Assembly: GCA_030411725.1 (NCBI GenBank)
Contig: MU839827.1
Span: 1,116,001 to 1,180,000, forward strand
Direction: 5' to 3'
DNA: 64,000 nt
Source of the DNA: Echria macrotheca
Taxonomy: Eukaryota; Ascomycota; Sordariomycetes; Sordariales; Schizotheciaceae
Below, piece after piece: positions 54,201-64,000 of the stretch (within the stretch, counting starts at the first letter, position 1; each line of letters begins with the position of its first letter). The translations under genes and the position numbers were made by a program. The notes beneath the pieces are model-generated. The model had not been told where the DNA came from. It ran no database searches and worked only from the letters and a program-made list of their open reading frames with translations.

Positions 54201-55421
54201 CATCGTCAAAATCCCCATCAGCTTCGAACTCGTCATCGTCTTCAAATATATCCTCTTCCTGCTCCTCCTCATCCTCCATGTCTTCGTCATCGTCGACAGC
54301 CCAGTTAGGATCGAACTTGAGGTAGCGTAGGCACGCCTCGATCGTCGCATCCGTGAAAGGTCGCATTTGATTCGGGCAAGATGACAAAAAGACTTCGAGT
54401 GCCACCAAAGCAGCTTCCCGAACCTCATTGAACTCGAGAGCGTATTCGCTACCATCGCTGATCTCATCAAGCTGTGCCTGAAGTTCATCCTGGCCGAGGG
54501 TGGTAAGAATAAAGGGTACCAGCTCGGGCAGCAGCCGTCCGAATCGAGAGGGAATCGATCTTGCCATGGAGCCGAGGATAGTGATGTAGAGCCGACGCGT
54601 AACCGGAGCCAGCTTGGGGTTGGAAAGAACCTCCTTGGTACGGTGCACGAATGCCACCAGAAGGCTCTCGGATAGGTAATGAGCAAGCATAGCCACGGCC
54701 ACTACCGCTCGCTTCTTGACAACCGAGTTTCCTTTGTTTTCCTCGAGCAACGTCACAACGGCACCGTGAAGGGCCTCAATCTCGACTTGTTGGAGAATCG
54801 GGCCAAAGCATCTCACTATATCGATGAGAACATCCACCGAGTCGGGTGTGATTTCGCTATCGCCTTCCAGCAACCCAGGCAGAGGTTTCCCGCCAACGCT
54901 CGCTCTACCAAGGAACCGCGGAATGAGCACGCGGTTAATGCTGGCATAGGCATCCTTAACTTCTTTTCCAATCGAGGCTCCCGCTATCGGGCGCGGAAGT
55001 GCCTGTAACATAGCACGGGTAGCCATCGTCGGTATAGAGCTGTCGACCGAGTTCTTCAGTCTCAACGTCGAAATCTTCTCCATCATTGGCGTGTAAAGAC
55101 TTGGGATGATCTTCATGGTGAGAGGCCCGATACTATAGAATGTCAGCAGATAGACTTTGAGGATACAACAACATCTCCTGACCATTTGAGTGCCTGGTTT
55201 TGGACCTCGGCATTTTGATCATCCAGCGCCTTGATGACCACATCAACGGTGCGCGCCGAGACATTGAAATCGTGGTGGAGAAAGTCGGGCTTCGCGTTCT
55301 CGAAAACACGCAGAAGGTCGTTGAGAGTCATGAACCGAAAGTCCGGATCGGGGTCGTTGATTCTCGTCAAGAGCTGGTTGACCGTCGCCGGATTGGCGTT
55401 GTTCAAGTTGAGGGTCGCCAT
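51234..55421 (-). CDS. CAND1: Cullin-associated NEDD8-dissociated protein 1 (TIP120/CAND1)
   Basis: Four exons, 55183-55421, 52123-55132, 51735-52073 and 51234-51677, give 1343 residues. Introns: 55133-55182 (donor GTCAGG, branch GCTGAC), 52074-52122 (GTTTGT, branch GCTAAC) and 51678-51734 (GTTCGT, TCTAG). The chain is built of HEAT repeats from LLTRINDPDPDFRFMTLNDLL at the start through DPNWAVDDDEDMEDEEE, a long acidic loop near residues 320-360 typical of CAND1, KVRRCAAKALYTLI, DRYHKISEQAIQTAEEVV and the C-terminal TIP120 region (GPFKHIIDDGLEVRKAAYETLYALME). Length is close to the metazoan protein (about 1230) with fungal insertions. It exchanges substrate receptors on cullin-RING ligases. 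The donor GTCAGG is unusual but the join KC-IGPLTMK fits the family. Confidence 0.95.
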
Positions 55422-56769
55422 GACGACTTTTCTCGAGATACCAGTGCAGCCACTTCTGGGAGGAGGGAACGGCCGGAGCCACGGATATCTAGCAACTAGA
55501 TCTTGTCAGAGTCCAGGATTGTTGAAGCCCAACTGCCTTGCGACCGTTGGTGGAAGCCAAGGTCTATTGCACTGGAATGGCACTTACCTGGCTGAGCAAG
55601 CCAGAGAACCTCGCTCTTCCGTCAGATAATGTTGAGCAAAAGAAGCATGAAATATGCAGTCCAGTCCGGGTGTTATGGAGTTGGGACCGGGGAAGTGTGG
55701 TGAAAAGAAGACAGTCAGTTGTTGTGTTGTAGTGGGGAAGGCAGCAGGATCGCGCAGTAGCAGCGGAATGGTGGGGTGAAGTTAGTGAGCTGGCGGGGCA
55801 CTGTTTGATAGGCGCAAGCCACTTTCAACACCTGGCAGGCAGTACCTTCCTTGCTTCCCAGGCAGATGTGGGGTGAATGGTTCTACAAAGAAGAAGTCCG
55901 GTGGAATAAAATCTCCGTGGCTGCCTTGGATACAAATTCCCATTTAATCGGCCTTGCTTTAAGGGTAGCTCAGTCCTAACAAGCAGGCGCCCAGATTGAG
56001 TTCGAGAAGTCGACCCCGCCTTGCCCCATGAAAAGTGAGGAGCTTGGACCACTTCCCCGCGACCCCAATTCGCCAATGCCGTAACGTCATCGCTAACATT
56101 AAGCCGTTTTGGCATGCAAACCATCCACTGTTTGAACATGCAAGAGGCTGTACATTATTATTCAGCTGGTTGCTAGCAGTACAGACCTTGAAGACGCCCT
56201 CCGAACATGTGCTTGGGGCCCTCCCGGCGAAGGACGGGAGACTTCCAGGCCCCTCCATTCCTGTATCCCCCCATGAGGTCTCCTGGCGAAGTGGACCTCA
56301 GGATTTAGAGTACCGTCACGAAGTCGGCATCCACGGATACTCGCATTAGCTACGTAATCTAATAATAATTGCTTGATGTGGAAGTACCGTCAAGAATTCT
56401 AGGCTACTGGATATAGTCTCCATGTCCCTTGGATATAGCTTCTGATCCAAAAAAATAACTCTGTTGCTTGACCTTCTTCGCAAGGAGCCGGCACTCGTTC
56501 ATTGAACGGGCAAGAACAGGCCACTCTGCAACCGAGACGCGGAATTAGCAAGGAACTAGTTTCCTGCTTCAGAGGCTGCTACTTTGATGGCAAGGTCGAC
56601 TGACAGGCTTGGGTCGAAAAGTTGAGCCATGGCAGGCCTTTGCCCGTTCCATCGTTGAGGAAGACGGTGTCTGGGTTTGTCTCTCTTTGTCCCATCAGCT
56701 CAGCCCTTGGGCCCTCATTCTTAACCCACATCTCTGGACACTCCGGCGTTGAACGCGCAAACCATCACA
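55422..56769. other. Divergent promoter region (CAND1 / PLAC8 protein)
   Basis: 1.35 kb. No supported gene; open frames of 60-105 codons have no domain. The 5' leader of CAND1 probably lies in 55422-55500. Confidence 0.4.
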
Positions 56770-58442
56770 ATGCCAGTCTCCCGGCAATATCAAGATTGGA
56801 ATACCAGTATTTGCGAATCGGGAGAAGGCGACGACTGTCCTCGATCTTGGTTCCTTAGCTGCGATCAGTATGGGCGCACGCGTTACCGACTCCGGCAGCT
56901 CAGAGACGATAGTGATCCTCTGGACCTCCGGGGCTACGAGAAATGCAACGGCCCTTGTTGGAAGTACGGTTTACTGTGCTTTGGTGGTTTTTGTAGGTGC
57001 CTATGCGCTCTGGTTCCTGCGTCACTGACTCTTGAGAAGACATCGGCAGTGGTATTTACACGGCGCATCAGACGGGTCGGATCCGAGCCACCTACAACAT
57101 CTGGGGAAACCGCTACGGCGATGTAGCCAAGGGGATATTCTGCCAACCGTGCTCGCTGATACAAAATGATCTCGAAATCCGACGACGCGAGCGGGAGAAG
57201 GGAGTTGAGCTCCAGCTGAGCCAGGGCAGGCGTGGCCCAACGCCACTTGGAGAGGAGAATTATCGGCCCATCTTCACGATGCCAGTCACCGAGAAATACA
57301 GGGCGGAGCCCCAAATGACAACTGGCAGCAAATCTGGCGACGAGATGCCGGGGTATTCAACGGAACAGGAAGTCAGTGACTCAGATACCATCTGGAGAAA
57401 CTGGAACGGTCTCCCGCAGATCCCCCACGTCTCGAGTCCCATCGCCATGGACCGTCGGCCCAAGATCCTCACTCCAATTAGCGAAGGGGACAGTCTAGCA
57501 GAAGAACGTCGATCCCAGCAGCGGAGAACCTCTCCAATATTCCCTCAGGTTCAGAACTGGCTCAAATCGACGAGTTCTTCGTCTTCGCCTAGTGACACAC
57601 CAACGGGCAAGGTATCAGTTACTGCCCAGGGTCACGACAGCTCTCCTGCTCTCACAACGAATGGAACGACACATCGGCGGACAAACCCCAGGCCCGGGCC
57701 AGGAAAGATCTTAGTGAAGCCACAGAAAATCGCCAGAAACGACAAGCCGCCAAGGAAAGAAACGGCAGAGACACCCACCTCACCCAGGTCAGGTCTAAGG
57801 GCAGAAACTACTACCAGTGCCCCCGATATAAGGTATCCAGACGAGTATAGAGGCAGCACTGGTGTCCAAGTTCCAAGTCCTTCAGAGTCTCAACGTCACA
57901 ATAGCCTCCGGGCGGACATCCTCGAACCCAGTCCGAATGTATCTCCTCCTGAGCGCAACCGACCCAGCGGCCTCTCAGATCCGCCAAGCCCCCAGCGTCC
58001 ACACGACACCGAGGACGGCCCTCGCATGCCGGGTCCAAGCAGTCCTCCTCTCCTACCTCACGATCCTGGCGCTGACAACATTCCAGAGGTTTGGGTCCTC
58101 GCCGAGCGCTCCCATAGCCTGCCTGCGGATGCCGTCGCTCCTAGGGATGCCACGGCTGCTGGAAAGGACAATATCAGGTCTGACGAGTTGGCCAGCGGAG
58201 ACACCGAAGGATGGGAGTCATACACCGACTCGGGGCCTCCAGGCCCGACCCTACCCGTGGACTCACAAGTGTCTATTCCTCGCTCTGTACATTTCTCAGA
58301 CTCTCAAAAACATCCTGTCGGATCCGAAGCAGTCGTCGGTGCACCGGCACCATCGGTTGGTCATGATAACACACCTACGCAGCGAGCATTCAAGTTGTTG
58401 GATACCGCCCCAACACAACAACCGAGTGAAGAACCAAAATGA
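56770..58442 (+). CDS. PLAC8-family Cys-rich protein with long disordered tail
   Basis: Exons 56770-56992 and 57040-58442 give 541 residues. The 47-bp intron has donor GTAGGT, branch ACTGAC and acceptor GAAG; the join gives CFGGFY-IGSGIYTAHQTGRIRATYNI. The first 130 residues are the PLAC8 region: SWFLSCDQYGRTRYRLRQL, CNGPCWKYGLLCFGG, then RIRATYNIWGNRYGDVAKGIFCQPCSLIQNDLEIRRRE, with the C-Q-P-C-S-L-I-Q motif near the end. Residues from about 150 to 541 are Ser/Pro/Thr/Arg-rich and disordered, with no further domain. PLAC8 proteins include membrane-associated ion and size regulators; the function here is not predictable. Start ATG 56770 rather than the earlier non-ATG frame. Confidence 0.75.
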
Positions 58443-59465
58443 GAGATCATGGTTCGTGATGTGACATGGCAAATAATGGGGAAAGACGGAGCTCGGATGC
58501 GTAATGAGGTCTCATGCTAAAGGGTGGGAATAACAGTATTGGTAGTACAAGTATCCTAGAAACTAACAATTCCTAATATCAATCAGAACTCATCGTTCCA
58601 GTAAGACCACGCTTGTTACCACCACCGACGGAATTAGACCAATGGTAATAATCTATCCGTATTTCTCCCATCACCGAAGGTTGGTCGCTGATAGAAGAGT
58701 CGTCGTAGTCACTTCTGCGGACCGGAACCCTCGGATGAAATGAATGAATGGACTCTGGAATAGCATGACACTCCGAAATCGGCAGCATATTCTCCCAGGT
58801 CTGACGGCGGCACAAAACGGCACCGAAGGTCTGCCAACCAACGCCGCTGGTTTTCCTCTTTGGCAAAAGGGCTCTCCGACATCTGACCATTGGTCGTGCT
58901 GCCAGGTACCCAGTGCCAAACTGTGACGTGCTTTGTTCAGCTGCGGCGGGACGCCCAGAGGGGTAATTGGCAATTCGTAGTGGACAATTCATCAGCAGCT
59001 TCCCCGCAGTCGACTGGCCCAAAAATTCATCCCCTCCCCACTGCTAGTGCAGTGGACAGTTCTGGACCGACATCCTCTAACTCTTCCCCCTTTCCGAAGG
59101 AGAGGAATCGAAAGCGGGGGCGGAACGGCACCACTAAGCAGTACAGAGGAGTAGAACTGCCCAAGCTGCCGTGTTTAATGTAATATGTATGCAGCCGGCA
59201 GCCTCGCACAGTTCGCGGTCCGCTTTTCTGCCTCTCCTCCATTGCCTTCATTCCCACCACTCTTTGCATCTCTCTCTGGAGCCTCATCAGCGCAGTGCCT
59301 CTCCTTAATTCATCTGGCTCGAGGCGGATTTGACCGACCAAGGGGGCAAAACCGACCCCTCCATAACTCAACCTTACCCCGCGGTCCAAGCAAAAAACCC
59401 GCGGAACCAGGCTTTCTCTCCCCCCCCTCCCCCCTGAGGCAAAAAATAGGAAAAATAAAATAAAA
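58443..59465. other. Upstream region of HEM3
   Basis: 1.0 kb between two plus-strand genes. No supported gene. The last 100 bases are C-rich then A-rich and look like the HEM3 leader. Confidence 0.45.
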
Positions 59466-60533
59466 ATGGACTCGACCGAGCCGTTTACGATACGTGTCGG
59501 CACGCGCAGCTCGGCTCTGGCGCTCAAGCAGACGGAGCTCGTCATCTCGGCGCTGCAAGCGGCGCACCCGCACGCCCGGTTCGAGGTGCACGCGCAGGCG
59601 ACGGCGGGCGACCGCGACAAGACGACGCCGCTGCCCGAGATGGGCAAGGGGCTGTGGACGTCGGAGCTCGAGGCGCGGCTGACGGCGGGCGAGATCGACC
59701 TGATCGTGCACAGCCTCAAGGACATGCCGACGACGCTGCCCGAGGACTGCGTGCTGGGGTGCGTGCCGGCGCGCGAGGACCCGCGCGACGTGGTCGTCTT
59801 CAGCGCCGCGCACGGGGACAAGTACAAGACCATCGCCGACCTGCCGGCCGGCAGCGTGGTCGGCACCAGCAGCGTGCGCCGCGCCGCGCAGCTGCGGCGC
59901 CGGTACCCGCACCTCGCCTTCCGCGACGTCCGCGGCAACATCGACACGCGCGTGCGCAAGTGCGACGAGGACGGCTACGACTGCATCATCCTCGCCGCCG
60001 CGGGCCTGCTGCGCACCGGCGTCGGCGCCCGCATCGCCCAGTACCTCGAGTCGTCGACGCCCGGCGGCGGCATGCTGCACGCCGTCGGCCAGGGTGCCCT
60101 GGGTCTCGAGGTGCGCAAGAGCGACGAGCGCATGCTCGGCCTGCTCAAGGCTGTCGAGCACACGCCCACCATGATGGCCTGCTTTGCCGAGCGCAGCGTC
60201 ATGCGCACCCTCGAGGGCGGCTGCAGCGTGCCGGTCGCCGTCGAGACGGAGTGGGTCGAGGAGGAGGAGGCCGCGACGGGCGAGGAGGGAGATGAGGAAG
60301 TAAGGCCGGATAGGAAACGGAAACTCCGGCTCCGGGCTACCGTTGTTAGCCTTGACGGGAAAACGGCCGTCGACGGCGAGAGGACCGAGGAGGTGGCCAG
60401 CCTTGCGCAGGCGGATAGTCTGGGAAAGAAGCTTGCGCAGGAGCTTATCGAACGGGGTGCACAGAGCATTCTGGACGTCATCAACCAAGGGCGGACAGCA
60501 ACGGGCGCCGTCAAATTGAGCGAAGCCGCATGA
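59466..60533 (+). CDS. HEM3: Hydroxymethylbilane synthase (porphobilinogen deaminase)
   Basis: Single exon, 355 residues from ATG 59466. The enzyme polymerises four porphobilinogens to hydroxymethylbilane in the third step after glycine entry into heme. Diagnostic motifs: RVGTRSSALALKQTE, DKTTPLPEMGKGLWTSELE, DLIVHSLKDMPT, GTSSVRRAAQL, RDVRGNIDTRVRK and AAAGLLRTG. Cys253 in TLEGGCSVPV anchors the dipyrromethane cofactor. An acidic insertion (about residues 262-285) is common in fungal versions. Codon use is extremely GC-rich at third positions, producing long shadow frames. No mitochondrial presequence, so cytosolic as expected. Confidence 0.96.
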   Translation: MDSTEPFTIRVGTRSSALALKQTELVISALQAAHPHARFEVHAQATAGDRDKTTPLPEMGKGLWTSELEARLTAGEIDLIVHSLKDMPTTLPEDCVLGCVPAREDPRDVVVFSAAHGDKYKTIADLPAGSVVGTSSVRRAAQLRRRYPHLAFRDVRGNIDTRVRKCDEDGYDCIILAAAGLLRTGVGARIAQYLESSTPGGGMLHAVGQGALGLEVRKSDERMLGLLKAVEHTPTMMACFAERSVMRTLEGGCSVPVAVETEWVEEEEAATGEEGDEEVRPDRKRKLRLRATVVSLDGKTAVDGERTEEVASLAQADSLGKKLAQELIERGAQSILDVINQGRTATGAVKLSEAA

Positions 60534-60926
60534 GAATGCGGGGCCGGGCCAGCATATAGATGGGTGGGAGGTTTTCTCCGGCACGGACATGAGAGAACGG
60601 TCCGGTATGGCAGTGCATATAGAGATAACAAAAAAAAGTTCTGTTTATACCCTCTGAGCGCCTATCGTTGAAATCCGGCGTTGCTGCGCAACTTTGGTGA
60701 GATCGGGCAAGATGAACGACCCATTTCTATGTGTGCGTGGAGAGAAGAAAACAACCCAACACCAATTTGCCGTTGCATGCCCCTTATGATACACTTCCGC
60801 GGACCAAGTATCCTTCAGGTTGAACTGTCCCTTTGGGCCCCATCCCGTCCTCCCCCCGGAGCCTTCCCCCTGAGCCTCCAGCATCGTCATCATCATCCAC
60901 TCCACACACCGCCGATTGCTCGTCGG
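60534..60926. other. Convergent intergenic region (HEM3 / GCV3)
   Basis: 0.39 kb of 3' flanks with an A-run near 60630-60637. Nothing else seen. Confidence 0.5.
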
Positions 60927-61513
60927 CTAGTGTTCCCCCTCGGCAGCGGTAAACTCCTCGTAGGCCTCGGCATCCATCAGCTTCTCGAGGTCTTTGACGC
61001 CCTGCTCCTCGACCTGGACCTTGGCGATCCAGCCACCACCGTGCGAGTCGTCCTCGGGTACCTGGTTGATGGTGCCCGGCTTCTCCTCGAGGAGTGTGTT
61101 GACGGCGGTAATCTTGCAGCTGATCGGGGCGTTGATGTCGGCCGCGCTCTTGACCGACTCGACGGCGCCGATAGCGTCACCGGCCTTGACCGACTTGCCC
61201 TCCTCGGGGAGCTCGACAAAGACGACGTCGCCGAGCGCCTTGGCGGCATACTCGCTGATGCCGACGACGCCCGTCTTGAGGTCGGCGGCGAGGTCGATCC
61301 ATTCGTGCTCCTTCGTGTATTTCCTGATGGCGTCTGTTTTTGTGAGAGTTAGTATTTCAGCGGCGCCGGTTTCGGGGGCAGAGAGGGCAGCTCCGTACTC
61401 GATGCCGAAACAGAAAAGGTCCGCGCAGAGCAGAGCCTGGGGACGGGCTGCTTGACGAGGGCGGCAAGCCCGGAGGGCCGGGCAGCCCGTAGACACCGCG
61501 CAATTGAGGCCAT
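60927..61513 (-). CDS. GCV3: Glycine cleavage system H protein, mitochondrial
   Basis: Exons 61399-61513 and 60927-61333 give 173 residues. The 65-bp intron (61334-61398) has donor GTACGG, branch ACTAAC and acceptor AACAG, joining the presequence ...ARTFSVSAS to NAIRKYTKEHEWIDL. ATG 61513 starts an Arg/Ala-rich mitochondrial presequence; continuing without splicing would give a non-family N-terminus. The mature part has YTKEHEW, GISEYAAKALGDVVFVELPE and GAVESVKSAADINAP, in which Lys100 is the lipoyl attachment site. The H protein shuttles the aminomethyl group between the P, T and L proteins in the matrix. It is divergent from the TEM1 gene with 1.28 kb between. Confidence 0.93.
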
Positions 61514-62797
61514 TGCGAGGGTAGGCGTTGTGTGGTTGTGTGTGGTGGTGGGAGAAAAAAGGGTGAAGCCCTCTCTTTCAAACCAAGGTCGAATGACGCC
61601 GATAAAGAAACGAGGGCCTGAGCTTCGGATGCTGCTGTGACCAATTGCAGTCGTCGGGGCCGGCAGACAACGGGACGAGCAGTGCGGGCAAACCGGGGCC
61701 AGCTCGGCACAGAGCTCGGATTACTTAAGCGCATGCCTGAGGCCTTTGCACAGGAGACGACAGACCCCACCATACGACGCGGAGACGCTGCAATTTTGAT
61801 AGCAATGCGTTAACAGGGCTGATATTGACAGAGCCACGCAGCCGGAGCACGCGATAGGCTGCGCGTCTGGCCCATCTGCAAGGTCCAATTGTCGACTATA
61901 GCTGACTTGTGATTAATGGTGTTGTTATTTTGTTGACATTCGTGTTCACAGCATTTTGTGCTCCTTTCAACTCTTCTCCGTAGACTGCTATCAGACCTGG
62001 GTTCTGATACCTTTGTTTCCTTCAGTTTGGGCAGAAACGCGTCGCGTCGTCTCATTCCCGCAACGCGCCTGCAGCCCCTCTCGAATCAATTAACTGAACA
62101 CATCTGGCGTCAGTGCTGACCTGTGGCGCCTGCAGTGGGCCAGTCGGGTTGGATAGTGAGGCCCTAGCTTCGTGGCGCCAAATCCCAGGTGGGTTCGCGC
62201 ATTCCTGGTTCCGCTCTGTAGCACTCAGTCTCCTTCCACGGTCCACCACTCAAGTCATTCCATCCACCCCCCGCCGCTGCGCACCGAAACTAAAGTTGGA
62301 GTGCCTAACAACAGTCAGTCCCTTCGTCTTTGGAGTGCTAGTCTCTAGCCAACAACCTTCCTTTCGCCGAAACAACCTTTCCTTTTTTCTGTCGAAGAAG
62401 CAAATTGTTGTTGAGTCTCTTTCTTCGGCGACCCGGCTGGCACCCCTCTTGCCCTGCCGACCAGTTATCGATTGGCAAGAGTCTTGGGGACACCAGCCAA
62501 ACGGGCCGGCTCTCCTTCACACAAGCCTCAACGGGTCGGGTCTAGTTAGCCTGACATTCACGCCTCGCTTTGCTTCTAGTTCATGAAGTCGTTATCGGGC
62601 TGATCTGGGCCCGCTTCTTCCCTCGATACCGTCCGAATAGACTCCGCCGAGTACCCCTCCTCGAGATCCTTCGCGCCTTGTGACCGAAGGTCTGCCTTCT
62701 CGAATCACCCGTACCCAGTCGCCGATCCACCGTCAAGCTGGATTCCTCAATTCTCTCCGCAGGGTCTCCGGCCCAATTCCACGACGCCGTGGACACC
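61514..62797. other. Divergent region (GCV3 / TEM1) including a probable long TEM1 leader
   Basis: 1.28 kb with no supported gene. The right half is pyrimidine-rich (62330-62420) and free of introns by eye, consistent with a long 5' leader. A 6-codon upstream frame (ATG 62583 to TGA 62603) would sit in such a leader. Confidence 0.45.
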
Positions 62798-63828
62798 ATG
62801 GACCACGATCACCAGATGCCCCTCGAGGCTAGTGGCCATGATGACACGCTGGGTGGAATCGAGGGCTCTCCCCATATCGGCAGTGAGCAGGGCTCAACCT
62901 TCCACGAGCGCCACCATGCGCAATCACAGTCGATGGACCACGGCATCATGCAATCCCCGCAATCCCATCAACACCTCGAGCACTCAGACGCCGACCCGAC
63001 CGCTCGGTATGCGACGCCGCCGATTCCTCAGCCCACGTCTATATCTCGTCCCCCGTCGGGTCTCTCAGGGCAGAACGCTGCTTACGGAGCAGACCATGCC
63101 TCTAAGGCAGGCAGCAACGGGGCGGCTGAGGCGCAGAACAACGGGCGCAACCACGTCGTCATCAAGGTGGGCATGGTGGGCGATGCGCAGATTGGCAAGA
63201 CCAGCCTGATGGTCAAGTACGTCGAGGGAAGCTGGGACGAGGATTACATTCAGACGCTTGGGGTCAACTTCATGGAGAAAACCATCAGCATCCGGAACAC
63301 CGAGATCACATTCAGCATCTGGGACTTGGGCGGCCAGCGTGAATTCGTGAACATGCTGCCGCTCGTGTGCAACGATGCTGTGGCGATCCTGTTCATGTTT
63401 GATCTCACGAGAAAAAGCACGCTGAACAGCATCAAAGAGTGGTATCGCCAAGGACGAGGCTTCAACAAGACGGCCATTCCCGTGCTTGTCGGAACCAAGT
63501 ATGACCACTTTGTGAACCTTTCTCGCGAGGAACAGGAGGAGATCTCAAACCAGGTATGAAGATGTGTTGCCCACAGCTTTCGCTTCTCCCTAACCTTGGG
63601 TGTAGGCTCGCCGGTTCGCCAAGGCCATGCGTGCGTCACTCATTTTCAGTAGCACCAGCCACAGCATCAACGTGCAAAAGGTATGTCAACCCGTTGGTTT
63701 GGTTTCTCAGCGTCTGACATGTCCGGCAGATTTTCAAGATTGTGCTCTCCAAGGCGTTTGACCTGAAGTGCACGATTCCTGAGATCAGCAACGTTGGCGA
63801 GCCGCTGCTACTATACCAGTCCTGCTGA
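62798..63828 (+). CDS. TEM1: Tem1/Spg1-type Ras-like GTPase of the septation/mitotic-exit network
   Basis: Exons 62798-63553, 63606-63680 and 63730-63828 give 309 residues. Introns of 52 and 49 bp have donors GTATGA and GTATGT and acceptors TGTAG and GGCAG, all phase 0. The start is ATG 62798; the frame upstream is only a GTG. Residues 1-117 are a His/Gln/Pro/Ser-rich extension, typical of filamentous fungi. The G domain follows: P-loop GDAQIGKT (128-135), the effector region DYIQTLGVNFMEK, DLGGQREF (176-183), FDLTRKSTLNS, and GTKYD replacing the usual NKXD, which is the hallmark of Spg1/Tem1. The last exon ends GEPLLLYQSC without a prenylation box, also as in Spg1. It triggers septation and cytokinesis from the spindle pole. 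Confidence 0.95.
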
Positions 63829-64000
63829 GTCGAGTCCGGCCTGTGCGACCATATGAGTCGTCTAGGGTCTCCCTCGCCGAGCGCCCTCGCCGAGGTCGTA
63901 ACCTCGGTCTCCAAATACAACAAGCCGGACTCACCAGACGAGCTCGGCAACCGGGAGAGTAACCAAGTATACCTAACCAGCTGAGGCAAGCCTCGCTTGT
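63829..64000. other. 3' flank of TEM1
   Basis: Only 172 bases; an open frame on the minus strand overlaps it but nothing identifies a gene. Confidence 0.4.

Noticed and set aside
59654..60295. 213-codon frame in another phase inside HEM3
   Set aside because: Arg/Ala/Pro-rich shadow of the very GC-rich HEM3 coding frame.
60645..60905. 86-codon minus-strand frame between HEM3 and GCV3
   Set aside because: No homology recognised; located in the 3' flanks of two convergent genes.
1..64000. CRISPR arrays, bacterial operons, prophage, rRNA genes
   Set aside because: Spliceosomal introns and fungal gene families rule out a prokaryotic replicon; no regularly spaced repeats or rRNA-like segments were seen.

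Overview
The window looks like nuclear DNA of a filamentous ascomycete (Pezizomycotina, most likely Sordariomycetes and possibly Sordariales/Chaetomiaceae). Evidence: short spliceosomal introns (mostly 44-90 bp) with CTRAC/CTAAT-like branch points, a CBM1-bearing AA9 polysaccharide monooxygenase, a GH11 xylanase, a Zn2Cys6 regulator, MFS efflux pumps and a UGO1-type carrier. I support 24 protein-coding genes, one intron-containing tRNA-Arg(CCT), one decayed Helitron/PIF1 helicase fragment, one MITE-like element with perfect inverted ends, and several simple repeats. Genus is inference from gene content only.

Layout. 0.7-11.6 kb: housekeeping genes (ICln/methylosome subunit, RRP15, mitochondrial ferredoxin YAH1, mitochondrial fusion carrier UGO1) interspersed with a secreted GH11 xylanase and a Golgi-type GT31-like glycosyltransferase. 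12.5-15.3 kb: secreted AA9-CBM1 LPMO and the tRNA. 15.6-28.3 kb: an accessory block of BAHD-like acyltransferase, DHA1-type MFS transporter, Zn2Cys6 regulator (divergent from that transporter) and DHA2-type MFS pump, with no core biosynthetic enzyme in view. 30.4-43.9 kb: phenylalanyl-tRNA synthetase beta, three orphan membrane proteins, long apparently non-coding stretches and an epoxide hydrolase. 43.9-47.6 kb: a mobile-element island (MITE-like element, PIF1 helicase remnant) beside a chymotrypsin-fold protease gene. 48.7-63.8 kb: an unknown small protein, TRAPP subunit TRS31, CAND1, a PLAC8-type protein with a disordered tail, porphobilinogen deaminase HEM3, glycine cleavage H protein GCV3 and the TEM1/Spg1 GTPase.

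How the genes relate. The xylanase and LPMO act outside the cell on plant cell wall. YAH1, HEM3, GCV3 and UGO1 are mitochondrial or heme-linked housekeeping functions but are not clustered as a pathway. The acyltransferase/MFS/Zn2Cys6/MFS block could be a small modification-and-efflux module.

Most notable observations: (1) the two introns of the Zn2Cys6 gene are clearly homologous to each other, separated by a 57-nt exon with no matching flanks, so the intron itself appears to have been copied (introner-like); (2) the protease gene has a spliced 3' exon that completes its fold, and lies under 400 bp from a Helitron helicase fossil; (3) an imperfect tandem duplication of about 0.25-0.29 kb between the acyltransferase and the transporter. 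All exon boundaries below are read by eye from splice signals, reading frame and family conservation; no alignment, search or expression data were available.
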